From: Azospira oryzae
GTDB lineage: Bacteria > Pseudomonadota > Gammaproteobacteria > Burkholderiales > Rhodocyclaceae
Direction: 5' to 3'
Length of the DNA stretch: 64,000 bases
NCBI RefSeq assembly: GCF_004217225.1
Contig: NZ_SHKM01000002.1
Coordinates: 62,001-126,000 of the forward strand
Below are positions 28,796 through 37,696 of the stretch, piece by piece. The position numbers and the translations under genes are program-made. Under the pieces are notes generated by a model that was not told the DNA's origin, ran no database searches, and saw only the letters and a program-made list of their open reading frames with translations. How positions within the stretch are numbered: position 1 is the stretch's first letter; every line of letters starts with the position of its first letter.

Positions 28796-30970
28796 ATGAG
28801 CGACAGCGCCCTGGCTCCCGCCCGGGACCTGCTGGCCCGGGGGGCGCCCCAGGCGGCCCGGGAGTGGCTGCAGGCCAATCCGCCCCGGCCCGGGGATGCC
28901 GCCGAACACGCCTTCCTGCTGGGAGTGTGCCAGCTGCAAGCCGGCCAGCCCCGCCTGGCCGTGGCGCCGCTGGAACACTGCCTGGCCCTGGATCCCGCCC
29001 ATATCAACGCCGCCAATGCCCTGGCCACGACCCTTCACCTCCAGGGGAACAATGCCCGGGCCTGCCAGGTCCTGCGCCTGTGCCTCGAGTACCGGCCGGC
29101 AGCCGGCGAATGCCTGCTCAACCTGGGGCGCCTGCTGGAAATGGACGGCGACCACGCCGGCGCCATCGCCGCCTATGGGCGGGTTCCGGCGGCAACGCCA
29201 GCCCTGTCCTTCCCCGCCGGCATGCGCCACGCCTCCCTGCTCTCCCGCATGGGGCAGACGGAAGAGGCCCTGGCGCTCCTGCGAACCCTGACACCCGAGC
29301 CGGCGGATGAGCACCGGACCCTGCGGCAACTGCAAGGGGAAATACTGCTGGCAGCCGGCCGAGCCCCGGAGGCCGAGGCCCTGCTGGCCGGCGCCACGGA
29401 TGCCCGCCTGCAGTTGCTGTGGGGCATGGCCCTGGCCGCCCAGGCCCGCTGGGAGCCGGCCCGGACGGCCTTGGGCGAAGCCTGGGAGCGGGCTCCCGGG
29501 GAGCGCCGCCACTGGACCAACCCGCTCACCGGCCAGGTCTTCGGCCCCGGCCCCCTGCCCAGCCCGCTGCAGTGTTTTACCGGTTACCACCGCCAGCAGG
29601 CGGGCCAGGGAGAGTGGGCACAGCGGCAAGCCTTCGCCCGGGAAAGCGCCGCCTATCCCCTGGCGCCCACAGCGACGGACTGGCACAGCGCCTTCGCCCT
29701 CTTCTCCGCCCCCCTGGCACCGGCTGTCCGGCGCCGTCTGGCCGACCGCTGGGCCGACGCCCTGCTGGCGGCAATGCCTCCGGCCACCACCCGGCCCCAG
29801 CCCCGGGCCCGCCATGACGGCACCCTGCGCATCGCCTACCTGTCGCCGGACTTCGGCGACCACGCCATGGGCCATTGCCTGCGCTCCTTCTGCCGGCACC
29901 ATGACCGCCGTCGCTGCCACATCACCCTCTATGCCGACTCCCGGGACGACGGCAGCGAAGTGCGCCGCCAATTGCGCCGGGAGGCGGATGCCTTCACCGA
30001 AGTTTATGGACTCAGCGACGGAGACCTAGAGCAGCGGATGGCCCGGGACGGCATCCAGATCCTGGTGGACCTGGCCGGCTACACCCGGGGCGGACGCCCC
30101 CGCCTGGCGCGGCGCCCCGGCAGCCCGCTCAAGGTGCTGTACCAGGGCTACCCGGGCACCCTCGGCAGGGGCCTGGCCGACTACGCCCTGGTGGACCGGC
30201 ACGTCTGCCCGCCGGGCAGCGAGGCCCACTGGGCCGAAGCCCTGATCCGGCTGCCGGACAGCTTCTTCCTGCTGGACAGCGAGGCACCCGCCGTTCCCTT
30301 GGCGGAGGCGGCCGAGCTGGGCGCTCCCGCCGCCCCAGTGGTATTCGCCTGTTTCAACCAGACCTGGAAGGTGGATGCCCAGGCCATGGTCCTGTGGCAG
30401 GCCGTCCTGGCGGCGGTGCCCGAAGCCGTGCTGTGGCTCCACGCCGAGACGCCGGCCGTGGCCGCGGCGCTCACCCGGCGGGCCGCCGAGGCCGGCATCG
30501 GGGCGACCCGGCTGCACTTTTCCCCGGGCACCACCCGGCCCCGTTATCTGGCCCGCTACCGCCACGTCCATGCCGTGCTCGACACGCCCCTCTACCACGG
30601 CCACGGCACCGGCGCCGACGCCCTGGGGATGGGCACGCCCGTGCTGTCCCTGCAGGGGGAAGGCTTCCAGGCCCGGGTGGGCGGCAGCCTGGTACGGGCC
30701 CTGGGCCTGCCCCAGCTGGCGGTGGAAAGTGCCGAGGCCTATGTGGCCACCGCCATCCGCCTGGGCCGGGACGAGGCCTGGCGGCAGGCCCTGGCCGCCG
30801 ACATCCGTCGGGGCTGCGCGACGGATGGGCCCCTCGGTACCCGGCGCCGAGTGCGCCAGCTGGAACAGGCCTACGCCAGAATCTGGCAACATCACCGGGC
30901 CGGTCTGGCCCCGGCCTCCTGCGCAGTGGAAGGAGGGAACGCAACTGAAGATGAGGAAAAGACAGCATGA
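28796..30970 (+). CDS. TPR plus GT41 (OGT/HMWC-type) glycosyltransferase
   Basis: A 724-residue cytoplasmic protein without signal peptide. TPR-like helices cover about residues 1-240 (LGVCQLQAGQPRLAVAPLEH). The GT41 catalytic region covers about residues 343-700, with the histidine of SPDFGDHAMGH (His356), VDLAGYTRGGRPRLARRPG, YQGYPGTLGRG, Lys525 in FACFNQTWKVD and the nucleotide-sugar loop LDTPLYHGHGTGADALGMG. GT41 enzymes add GlcNAc to Ser/Thr (OGT, SPINDLY-like) or hexose to Asn (HMWC). Its place between two exported FecR proteins suggests these are modified before export. The next gene overlaps its stop (ATGA). Confidence 0.88.
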   Translation: MSDSALAPARDLLARGAPQAAREWLQANPPRPGDAAEHAFLLGVCQLQAGQPRLAVAPLEHCLALDPAHINAANALATTLHLQGNNARACQVLRLCLEYRPAAGECLLNLGRLLEMDGDHAGAIAAYGRVPAATPALSFPAGMRHASLLSRMGQTEEALALLRTLTPEPADEHRTLRQLQGEILLAAGRAPEAEALLAGATDARLQLLWGMALAAQARWEPARTALGEAWERAPGERRHWTNPLTGQVFGPGPLPSPLQCFTGYHRQQAGQGEWAQRQAFARESAAYPLAPTATDWHSAFALFSAPLAPAVRRRLADRWADALLAAMPPATTRPQPRARHDGTLRIAYLSPDFGDHAMGHCLRSFCRHHDRRRCHITLYADSRDDGSEVRRQLRREADAFTEVYGLSDGDLEQRMARDGIQILVDLAGYTRGGRPRLARRPGSPLKVLYQGYPGTLGRGLADYALVDRHVCPPGSEAHWAEALIRLPDSFFLLDSEAPAVPLAEAAELGAPAAPVVFACFNQTWKVDAQAMVLWQAVLAAVPEAVLWLHAETPAVAAALTRRAAEAGIGATRLHFSPGTTRPRYLARYRHVHAVLDTPLYHGHGTGADALGMGTPVLSLQGEGFQARVGGSLVRALGLPQLAVESAEAYVATAIRLGRDEAWRQALAADIRRGCATDGPLGTRRRVRQLEQAYARIWQHHRAGLAPASCAVEGGNATEDEEKTA

Positions 30971-31704
30971 GCAGAAACCTGTTTGCCGCCTGGCTGCTGG
31001 GCCTGCTGCTGGCGGGCAGTCCGGCGGCGGTGCTGGGGGCAGAAGCCGCCGCCCGGGTCGCCTTTGTCGTCGGCGAGGCCACGGCCAGCCTGCCGGACCA
31101 GCCGCCGCGCCAGCTCGTCCGCGGCAGCGAAGTGGGGCCTGGCGACAGCATCCGCACCGGCACCGGCGGCCGGCTGCAGTTGCGCTTTTCCGATGGCAGC
31201 CAGCTCTCCCTCAATCCCGGCAGCCTGTTCCGCATCGACGACTACCAGTTTGCCGCCACCACCCCCCAGCCGGCCCGGGGCGTCTTCAGTCTGCTGCAGG
31301 GCGGCCTGCGCACCATCACCGGCCTCATCGGCAAGGCCCGGCGGGAGGATTACCGCATGCAGACCACGGTGGCCACCATCGGCATCCGGGGCACCGACTA
31401 TGGCCTGGAATACGCGACGGATGGGGGCCTGGGCGCCACCACCTACAGCGGCCAGATTGAAGTGTGCAACGAGGGCGGCTGCCTGCTGCTGGACGCGGGG
31501 GAAAGCGCCCGGGTCAACGACGGCCACAGCCGGCCCGTCCGCAACGGCACGCCGCCGCCCTTGCCCGGCAGCGGGCCGGCCGGAGGCAGTGGTGACAGCG
31601 GTTTTGCCGCCAGCGGCGAACGACGAGGCAGCGGCATTCCCGGCGGCCAGCAGCCGCCGGTCAACGGCGGGCCGTCCACTGCCCCGACGGGCGGCCGCTA
31701 CTGA
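30967..31704 (+). CDS. Exported FecR-domain protein, short form
   Basis: A 245-residue exported protein with a signal peptide to about residue 25 (AAVLGAEAA) and a FecR domain over about residues 50-165. It is clearly related to the FecR domain of the 448-residue neighbour: LRFSDGSQLSLNPGSLFRI, LLQGGLRTITGLIGKA and TTVATIGIRGTDYGLEY recur in the same order, and both have CNEGGC/CNGGGC-type pairs. Instead of the long C-terminal domain it ends in a disordered Gly/Pro/Ser-rich tail. Its ATG overlaps the glycosyltransferase stop, so the two are translationally coupled. It may be a duplicate that lost the C-terminal domain. Confidence 0.82.
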   Translation: MSRNLFAAWLLGLLLAGSPAAVLGAEAAARVAFVVGEATASLPDQPPRQLVRGSEVGPGDSIRTGTGGRLQLRFSDGSQLSLNPGSLFRIDDYQFAATTPQPARGVFSLLQGGLRTITGLIGKARREDYRMQTTVATIGIRGTDYGLEYATDGGLGATTYSGQIEVCNEGGCLLLDAGESARVNDGHSRPVRNGTPPPLPGSGPAGGSGDSGFAASGERRGSGIPGGQQPPVNGGPSTAPTGGRY

Positions 31705-31717
31705 GGTACAGGCTGGA

Positions 31718-32251
31718 TCAGCGGGGACGGCGTTCCCAGACCACGAAATCGTAGGCCGGGGCGCCGGCAGGGGGGCTGCCGGGACGGCGCGAACGCTCCT
31801 CCCAGGCATCCGCCTCCAGGGCGGGGAAGAAGGCGTCGGCCCGGGGTTCATCCCGGACCTCGGTGAGATAGAGGCGCCGGGCCAGGGGCAGGGCCTGGGC
31901 ATAGAGATCGGCGCCGCCCATGACGAAGACCTCGCCGCCGCCGGCGGCGGCCAGGGCCTCTTCCAGGGAATGGGAGAGGATGGCGCCGGGCGCCAGGTAG
32001 TCCCGGTTGCGGCTGACCACCACATTGCGTCGCCCCGGCAGGGGACGGAACTTCTCCGGCAGGGATTCCCAGGTCTTGCGCCCCATGATCACCGGGCGCC
32101 CCTGGGTGGTGGCCTTGAAATAGGCCATGTCCTCCGGCAGGCGCCAGAGCAGCTGGTTGTCCAGGCCGATGGCCCGGTTGGCCCCCACCGCCACGATCAG
32201 GGCGACGAGCTGGGGAGCCTCGGAGGAAGTGGTCGGTTCAGAGTTGGCCAT
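31718..32251 (-). CDS. folA: FolA, dihydrofolate reductase
   Basis: A 177-residue dihydrofolate reductase that regenerates tetrahydrofolate after ThyA. The conserved segments are LIVAVGANRAIGLDNQLLWR, LPEDMAYFKATT with the catalytic acid, and VIMGRKTWESLP, followed by FVMGGADLYAQALP. The ATG at 32249-32251 overlaps the end of pgi by 14 bases; an upstream TTG in frame (32269) is possible but has no support. An N-terminal extension of about 14 residues precedes the first strand. It is the last gene of a thyA-pgi-folA group, linking one-carbon metabolism genes. Confidence 0.95.
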   Translation of the reverse strand: MANSEPTTSSEAPQLVALIVAVGANRAIGLDNQLLWRLPEDMAYFKATTQGRPVIMGRKTWESLPEKFRPLPGRRNVVVSRNRDYLAPGAILSHSLEEALAAAGGGEVFVMGGADLYAQALPLARRLYLTEVRDEPRADAFFPALEADAWEERSRRPGSPPAGAPAYDFVVWERRPR

Positions 32252-33893
32252 GGCGACGGCAGTAGGCAATGAGGCCCCGGGTGGAGGCGTCCAGCCCCTC
32301 GTCGGGCGTGCCTTCCAGGGCGGGCAGGAGGCGGCCGGCGAGCTTCTTGCCCAGCTCCACCCCCCATTGGTCGAAGGAATTGATGCCCCACACCACCCCC
32401 TGGACGAACACCTTGTGCTCGTAGAGGGCGATCAGCAGCCCCAGGTGGTAGGGGTCCAGGCGGGGCAGCATCAGGGTGGTGGACGGCTGGTTGCCGGCAA
32501 ACACCTTGTAGGGCAGGACCGCGGCGATCTCCGCCTCGGCCCAGCCCTCCAGCTCCAGCTCGGCCCGGGCCTCCTGCTCGCTGCGACCGAAAGCCAGGGC
32601 CGAGCTCTGGGCCAGGCAGTTGGCCAGCAGGGGACCGTTGTGGCCCGGCAGGGGATAGTCGCTGGTGGCGGCGACGATGAAGTCGCTGGGAATGAGCCAG
32701 CCGCCCTGGTGCAGCAGCTGGAAGAAGGCATGCTGGCCGTTGATGCCGATCTCGCCCCAGACGATGGGATTGGGATGGCAGGACAGGGGCTTGCCGCTGC
32801 GGGTCACCATCTTGCCGTTGCTCTCCATCTCCAGCTGCTGCAGGTAGCCGGGCAGGGTACGCAAAGATTCGTTGTAGGGCAGGATGGCCAGGGTTTCGGC
32901 GCCAAGGAAGTTGGTGTTCCAGATGCCCAGCAGGCCCATCAGCACCGGCAGGTTCTGCTCCAGGGGCGCCTTGAGGAAATGCTGGTCCAGGGCCTGGGCG
33001 CCGGCCAGGAGCCGCTCGAACTGGGTCATGCCGATGGCCAGGGCAAGGGCCAGGCCCACCGCGGACCACAGGGAATAGCGGCCGCCGACCCAGTCCCACA
33101 TGGTGAAGATGTTGTCGTGGCCGATGCCGAACAGACCCGCCTCGGCCGGTGCCGCCGTCACCGCCACGAAGTGCCGGGCCAGGGCCGCCACCTCGTTCTC
33201 CGGACCGGCCGCCGCCAGCAGCCAGTCCCGGGCCGTCTCGGCGTTGCGCAGGGTTTCCTGGGTGGTGAAGGTCTTGCTGGCGACGATGAAAAGGGTGGTG
33301 CGGGGGTCCAGGGTCTCCAGCAGGGGCGCCAGTTGGGCCCCGTCCAGGTTGGAGACGAAATGCACGTGCAGGGCCGGATGGTCGTAGGCCGACAGGGCCC
33401 GGGCCGCCATCTTGGGCCCCAGGTCGGAACCGCCGATGCCCAGGTTCACCACATGGCGGATGGCCTCGCCGGAGTAACCGCGCCACAGGCCGCTGCGCAC
33501 CCGCTCGGAAAACTGCCGCATCTGGGCCCGCACCGCCCGCACCTCGGGCATGACGTCCTTGGCCGCGCTGGGGAAGGGGCCGGTGCCGAGGAAACGCAGG
33601 GCCGGATGCAGCACCGCCCGCTGTTCGCTGACGTTGATGCGCTCACCGGCGAACATGCGATCGCGCCAGCCTTCCACATCCGCCGCCCGGGCCAGGTCGG
33701 TGAGCAGCCCCAGGGTCTCGGGAGTGATGCGCTGCTTGGAAAAATCGGCGAGAAAATCGCCGAGGCGGAAGGAAAGCTTCTCGAAGCGGGCCGGTTCCCG
33801 GGCGAACAATTCCCGCAGGTGGTGCGAACGAAGCTGCTCCCGGTGGGCCAGGAGGGCCTGCCAGGGCGCGGTGCGGGTGATGTCCATGGGCAT
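32238..33893 (-). CDS. pgi: Pgi, glucose-6-phosphate isomerase
   Basis: A 551-residue phosphoglucose isomerase, which interconverts glucose 6-phosphate and fructose 6-phosphate. The SIS-domain signatures are VNLGIGGSDLGPKMA near residue 150, the catalytic-base region WDWVGGRYSLWSAVGL near residue 260, and GVVWGINSFDQWGVELGK near residue 495. The length matches proteobacterial Pgi. It lies 15 bases after thyA and overlaps folA. A glycolytic enzyme between thyA and folA is a positional oddity without evident functional meaning. Confidence 0.97.
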   Translation of the reverse strand: MPMDITRTAPWQALLAHREQLRSHHLRELFAREPARFEKLSFRLGDFLADFSKQRITPETLGLLTDLARAADVEGWRDRMFAGERINVSEQRAVLHPALRFLGTGPFPSAAKDVMPEVRAVRAQMRQFSERVRSGLWRGYSGEAIRHVVNLGIGGSDLGPKMAARALSAYDHPALHVHFVSNLDGAQLAPLLETLDPRTTLFIVASKTFTTQETLRNAETARDWLLAAAGPENEVAALARHFVAVTAAPAEAGLFGIGHDNIFTMWDWVGGRYSLWSAVGLALALAIGMTQFERLLAGAQALDQHFLKAPLEQNLPVLMGLLGIWNTNFLGAETLAILPYNESLRTLPGYLQQLEMESNGKMVTRSGKPLSCHPNPIVWGEIGINGQHAFFQLLHQGGWLIPSDFIVAATSDYPLPGHNGPLLANCLAQSSALAFGRSEQEARAELELEGWAEAEIAAVLPYKVFAGNQPSTTLMLPRLDPYHLGLLIALYEHKVFVQGVVWGINSFDQWGVELGKKLAGRLLPALEGTPDEGLDASTRGLIAYCRRHGQL

Positions 33894-33908
33894 GGGCGGT
33901 ATTCCCGG

Positions 33909-34703
33909 TCAGACGGCGATGGGCGCGGCGATGGAGGGATGGGGATCGTAGCCTTCCAGGGCGATGTCCTCGAAGCGGAAGGCGAACAGGTCCTTCACCT
34001 CGGGATTGAGCACCAGCTTGGGCAGGGGACGGAAATCCCGGGACAGCTGCAGGCGCGCCTGGTCCAGGTGGTTGCTGTAGAGGTGGGCATCGCCCAGGGT
34101 GTGCACAAAGTCGCCGACCTGGTAGCCGCAGACCTGAGCGATCATGTGGGTCAGCAGGGCGTAGGAGGCAATGTTGAAGGGCACGCCGAGGAAGATGTCG
34201 GCACTGCGCTGGTACAGCTGGCAGGACAGCTTGCCGTCGGCCACGTAGAACTGGAACAGGCAGTGGCAGGGCGGCAGGGCCATGGAATCCACGTCCCCCG
34301 GGTTCCAGGCGGAGACCACATGGCGGCGGGAATCCGGGTTCTTCTTCAGGTTTTCCACCAGCTGGCCCACCTGGTCGATGAGACGCCCGTCCGGCGTCTC
34401 CCAGCGACGCCACTGCTTGCCGTACACCGGCCCCAGGTCGCCGTTGGCGTCGGCCCACTCGTCCCAGATGGAGACGCCGTTGTCCTTGAGGTAGCGGATG
34501 TTGGTGTCGCCCTGCAGGAACCACAGCAGTTCGTGGATGATGGAACGCAGGTGCAGCTTCTTGGTGGTCATGACGGGGAAGCCGTCCGCCAGGTTGAAAC
34601 GCATCTGCCAGCCGAAGACGGAACGGGTGCCCGTGCCGGTGCGGTCGGTCTTGACGTGGCCGTGCTCGAGCACGTGGCGCATAAGGTCGTGGTACTGCTG
34701 CAT
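33909..34703 (-). CDS. thyA: ThyA, thymidylate synthase
   Basis: A 264-residue thymidylate synthase, the same length as E. coli ThyA. Catalytic Cys146 lies in [29 protein letters not shown] and the dUMP-binding [20 protein letters not shown] are intact. The start at 34701-34703 gives the family N-terminus ([15 protein letters not shown]), with CGGAG ten bases upstream; a much longer open frame upstream has no family support. It supplies dTMP from dUMP and makes dihydrofolate, which FolA, encoded two genes on, reduces. Confidence 0.98.
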   Translation of the reverse strand: MQQYHDLMRHVLEHGHVKTDRTGTGTRSVFGWQMRFNLADGFPVMTTKKLHLRSIIHELLWFLQGDTNIRYLKDNGVSIWDEWADANGDLGPVYGKQWRRWETPDGRLIDQVGQLVENLKKNPDSRRHVVSAWNPGDVDSMALPPCHCLFQFYVADGKLSCQLYQRSADIFLGVPFNIASYALLTHMIAQVCGYQVGDFVHTLGDAHLYSNHLDQARLQLSRDFRPLPKLVLNPEVKDLFAFRFEDIALEGYDPHPSIAAPIAV

Positions 34704-34945
34704 GGAGATGGGCTCCGCTACTTTTTTATCGCTGGCATTGTAGCCGTTTGCCCCCGTCCCGCCCATGGCGGCGACGGGCGGGGCCGTTGACGGAGACCCC
34801 GCCGCCGCCAACGCCTGGGGGACAGTTCGCAGCATGGGGAAAATGACGTAAGCTTGGCTCCGGAGCTGCCGGCACAGGCGGACCCGTCCATGGAGGCGGC
34901 GACAGGACCGCCAATATCGCTGGAACGACTTCAACGGGGAACATC

Positions 34946-36463
34946 GTGATTCTGAGCCTCTTTTCCGCCAAGCCGGAGCACCCCCTGGCCGACGCCAAGG
35001 AACTGCGCCGCGCCATCGCCGAACTGCCCCTGGACAATGCCTTCAAGGCGGTGGACGAGGTGCTGGCCTGGTTCGAGTCCCTGCTCAGCGCCGAAGGCTT
35101 CAAGCCCGAGCAACTGTTCGACACCGTGCGCCAGCTGGACGAAGCGGCCCAGCCCCACCTGCGCCGCCTGACCCGGGACTACCTGCACTCCCCCCGCCTC
35201 TCCAAGACCGAGGAGCGGCGCCTGTGGACCGCCAGCACCGCCTTCTGGGACCTGCTGGCACGGCTCTACGAACAATCCCTGGCGCGCTACCGCGGCAAGG
35301 AGAAGGGGGCCGACGCCCTCAAGCCCCACCTGCCCCTGATCCACGCCCGCCTCATCCTGGCCTACGGCAACCAGCTGAAGTGGCGCCAGTACCACTACGG
35401 CCCGGTGGAAGGCGACATCTGGCTGCGCCTGGGCCAGGCCTACCTGGCGGCGGAAAGCGAAGGCGTCGCCGGGCGCCTGCTGCTGCTCTATCCGGGGCAG
35501 AGCAGTTCCTCCTCCGCCACCCTGGAATACCTGAAGGTGCTCATGTTCCACGCCTCCTCCATGGACAGCCTGCTGCCCGCGGAGATCGAACTGGCGGAAA
35601 GGCTGATCGGCCATTGCCTGCCCCAGTTCGTGTTCGGCAGCCGCTCCGGTCCCGAAAGCGTGTACTGGATCGACCCGGCCCAGCCCCTGCCGCCCGTGCG
35701 CCTCACCCGGGAGCCCCAGGCGGCACCGACCCTGCGCTTCTTCGCCCCGGGCAACGCACCCCAGACCCTGGCCGAACTGATCCGCAGCGTCGAACTGGGC
35801 ACCGTGCCGGAAGAGGTGAATCTGGGGGGCCAGTATCCGGCCCGCATGATCCTGCCGGTGCTGCACCATCTGGCCATGCACTGGGCGCCGACCCCGCCCC
35901 TGCGGGAACACCGGCGGCACCAGGTGAAATCCCTGCTCACCGTGGTCAACGGTTTCGAGGCGGCCTTCCAGGTCTTTTCCGGCAAGCCGGACGGGGACGG
36001 AGCGGCGGAAAGCTGGATCGCCGACAACGTCAGCCTGGGCGGCTTCGGCGCCCTGGTGCCGAACCTGCGCGGCGACTGGCTGCGCATCGGCGCCCTCCTG
36101 GCCATGCAGCCGGAAGGCGGCAGCAACTGGCTGCTCGGCGTGGTGCGGCGCTACGGCCGGGAATCGGATACCCAGGCCGCGGTCGGCATCCAGACCCTGG
36201 CGCGCCAGGCCCTGGCGGTGGAGCTGCGGCCCCGCAGCACCTCGGCCTACGCCCTGGCGGCGGGCATTCCGGGCATGCTGCTGCGGGACGGCATGGAAGA
36301 GGGGGAAGTGCGGGTGGTAATGCCGCCAGCCAGCTTCGACGTGCGGGAAAACCTGGAGTGCGAAGCCGAAGGCCGGCACCTGCTGCTGACCCCCATGGAC
36401 ATCCAGGAAAGCGGCAGCGATTACGAAATCGCCCGCTACCGGGAACTGCGCAGCGACAACTGA
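34946..36463 (+). CDS. Uncharacterised protein with PilZ-like C-terminal domain
   Basis: A 505-residue soluble protein I do not recognise as a named family. The N-terminal two thirds is helical with Leu-rich repeats of hydrophobic residues. The C-terminal third contains R320-EH-RR324 and, about 40 residues on, N361-VSLGG366, the RxxxR and D/NxSxxG spacing of a PilZ domain that binds cyclic di-GMP. It continues with [21 protein letters not shown], also PilZ-like. So it may be a c-di-GMP effector, but the loop between motifs is long. The GTG start follows GGGG. It is divergent from thyA. Confidence 0.75.
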   Translation: MILSLFSAKPEHPLADAKELRRAIAELPLDNAFKAVDEVLAWFESLLSAEGFKPEQLFDTVRQLDEAAQPHLRRLTRDYLHSPRLSKTEERRLWTASTAFWDLLARLYEQSLARYRGKEKGADALKPHLPLIHARLILAYGNQLKWRQYHYGPVEGDIWLRLGQAYLAAESEGVAGRLLLLYPGQSSSSSATLEYLKVLMFHASSMDSLLPAEIELAERLIGHCLPQFVFGSRSGPESVYWIDPAQPLPPVRLTREPQAAPTLRFFAPGNAPQTLAELIRSVELGTVPEEVNLGGQYPARMILPVLHHLAMHWAPTPPLREHRRHQVKSLLTVVNGFEAAFQVFSGKPDGDGAAESWIADNVSLGGFGALVPNLRGDWLRIGALLAMQPEGGSNWLLGVVRRYGRESDTQAAVGIQTLARQALAVELRPRSTSAYALAAGIPGMLLRDGMEEGEVRVVMPPASFDVRENLECEAEGRHLLLTPMDIQESGSDYEIARYRELRSDN

Positions 36464-36471
36464 AGGCCGAC

Positions 36472-37065
36472 TCAGGCGGCCGGCGGACGCCGTGCCGACT
36501 TGGGACGGAAGGCCGCCACCACGGACTCCCGGGTTTCCACATAGGGCCCGCCGATGAGGTCCAGGCAGTAGGGCACGGCAGCGAAGATGCCGGGCACCAG
36601 CACCTTGCCCTCCCCGTCCTTCACCCCTTCCAGGGTTTCCTGGATGGACTTGGGCTGGCCCGGCAGATTGAGGATCAGGGCCTGCTTGCGGATCACCCCC
36701 ACCTGGCGCGAGAGAATGGCGGTCGGCACGAACTGCAGGCCGATCTGCCGCATCTGCTCGCCGAAGCCGGGCATGACCTTGTCCGCCACCGCCAGGGTGG
36801 CTTCCGGCGTCACATCCCGGGGCGCCGGACCAGTGCCGCCGGTGGTCAGCACCAGATGGCAGCCTTCGTCGTCCACCAGTTCCATGAGGGTGGCTTCGAT
36901 GCCCGGCTGGTCGTCGGCGATGAGACGCGACTCTTCCTCCCAGGGGGTCAGCAGCACCCCGTCCAGCCACTGGCGCAGGGCCGGCAGGCCCTTGTCCTCA
37001 TAGACGCCGCTGGATGCCCGGTCGCTGATGGAGACCAGGCCGACGCGCAGGGGCCCTTCGCTCAT
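36472..37065 (-). CDS. mog: Mog, molybdopterin adenylyltransferase
   Basis: A 197-residue MoaB/Mog-family protein that adenylates molybdopterin before molybdate insertion. The signature LVLTTGGTGPAPRDVTPEAT near residues 71-90 and the C-terminal ALILNLPGQPKSIQETLEG segment are clear. The length (about 195) is that of Mog rather than MoaB (about 170). It overlaps the stop of darP by four bases (ATGA), so the pair is cotranscribed although they serve different processes. No other molybdenum-cofactor gene is in the window. Confidence 0.94.
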   Translation of the reverse strand: MSEGPLRVGLVSISDRASSGVYEDKGLPALRQWLDGVLLTPWEEESRLIADDQPGIEATLMELVDDEGCHLVLTTGGTGPAPRDVTPEATLAVADKVMPGFGEQMRQIGLQFVPTAILSRQVGVIRKQALILNLPGQPKSIQETLEGVKDGEGKVLVPGIFAAVPYCLDLIGGPYVETRESVVAAFRPKSARRPPAA

Positions 37066-37619
37066 GCTTCCTCCCCGGCATCATCCCCGGTGGCTGCGGC
37101 AGCGCCGCCCTCCTCCAGTTCCTTCAGCACCTGGAAGATGGCGCGGTAGCTCTTCGGCGGCTTGTTCTGTTCCTGCTCCTTGAGGGCGCTGCGGCGCAGC
37201 TGGCGCAGGTGGGTGAGATCGGCCTGGGGCCAGTGGGCGGCGATGTCGGCCAGGGCCACGGCCTCGTTTTCCAGGAGCAGGGTGCGCAGACGCTCGCGCC
37301 GATGCAGCTTGGCGTTCTCCGCAGCGGAGGCGCCATTGACCACGTCCAGGGCGGCCTGGATCGGCTCCGGGTCCACGTCCCGCATCAGCTTGCCGATGTA
37401 CTGCAGCTGCCGGCGCTGGGCCTCCCGCTTGGGCAGGCGCTGGTATTCGAGCAGGGCGCCGCTGAGGGTCTCGGACAGTTCGACCTTGCCCAGCAGGCGC
37501 TTGAGACGGTCCGGCGGCAGTTCCACCAGGGCGCGTCCCAGGTCCTGCTTGTCCTGCATGGCTTGTTTGCGTTTTGTCTTGCTGACGGGCTCGCCGTCCA
37601 GGGGGTCCAGTTCTTCCAT
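37062..37619 (-). CDS. darP: DarP (YjgA), ribosome assembly factor
   Basis: A 185-residue DarP/YjgA protein, which associates with the 50S subunit late in its assembly. The charged N-terminus (PVSKTKRKQAMQDKQDLGRA) and the helical core with LPPDRLKRLL, EYQRLPKREAQRRQLQYIGK and SKLHRRER-like segments fit the family, as does the LRQLRRSALKEQ near residue 145. It is divergent from pmbA with a 77-base gap, the same neighbourhood as yjgA/pmbA in E. coli, which supports the call. Confidence 0.94.
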   Translation of the reverse strand: MEELDPLDGEPVSKTKRKQAMQDKQDLGRALVELPPDRLKRLLGKVELSETLSGALLEYQRLPKREAQRRQLQYIGKLMRDVDPEPIQAALDVVNGASAAENAKLHRRERLRTLLLENEAVALADIAAHWPQADLTHLRQLRRSALKEQEQNKPPKSYRAIFQVLKELEEGGAAAATGDDAGEEA

Positions 37620-37696
37620 GATTCCTTGTACTTCTCGGCAGGGGTGGGCGGTGGGGGCTGCTATGATAGCGATTTTACCCCTCTGTCTCGCTGTTC

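Noticed and set aside
34704-34934. N-terminal extension of thyA
   Set aside because: The frame stays open upstream but family ThyA starts at MQQYHDL, the CGGAG site supports that start, and the extension runs toward the divergent gene start.
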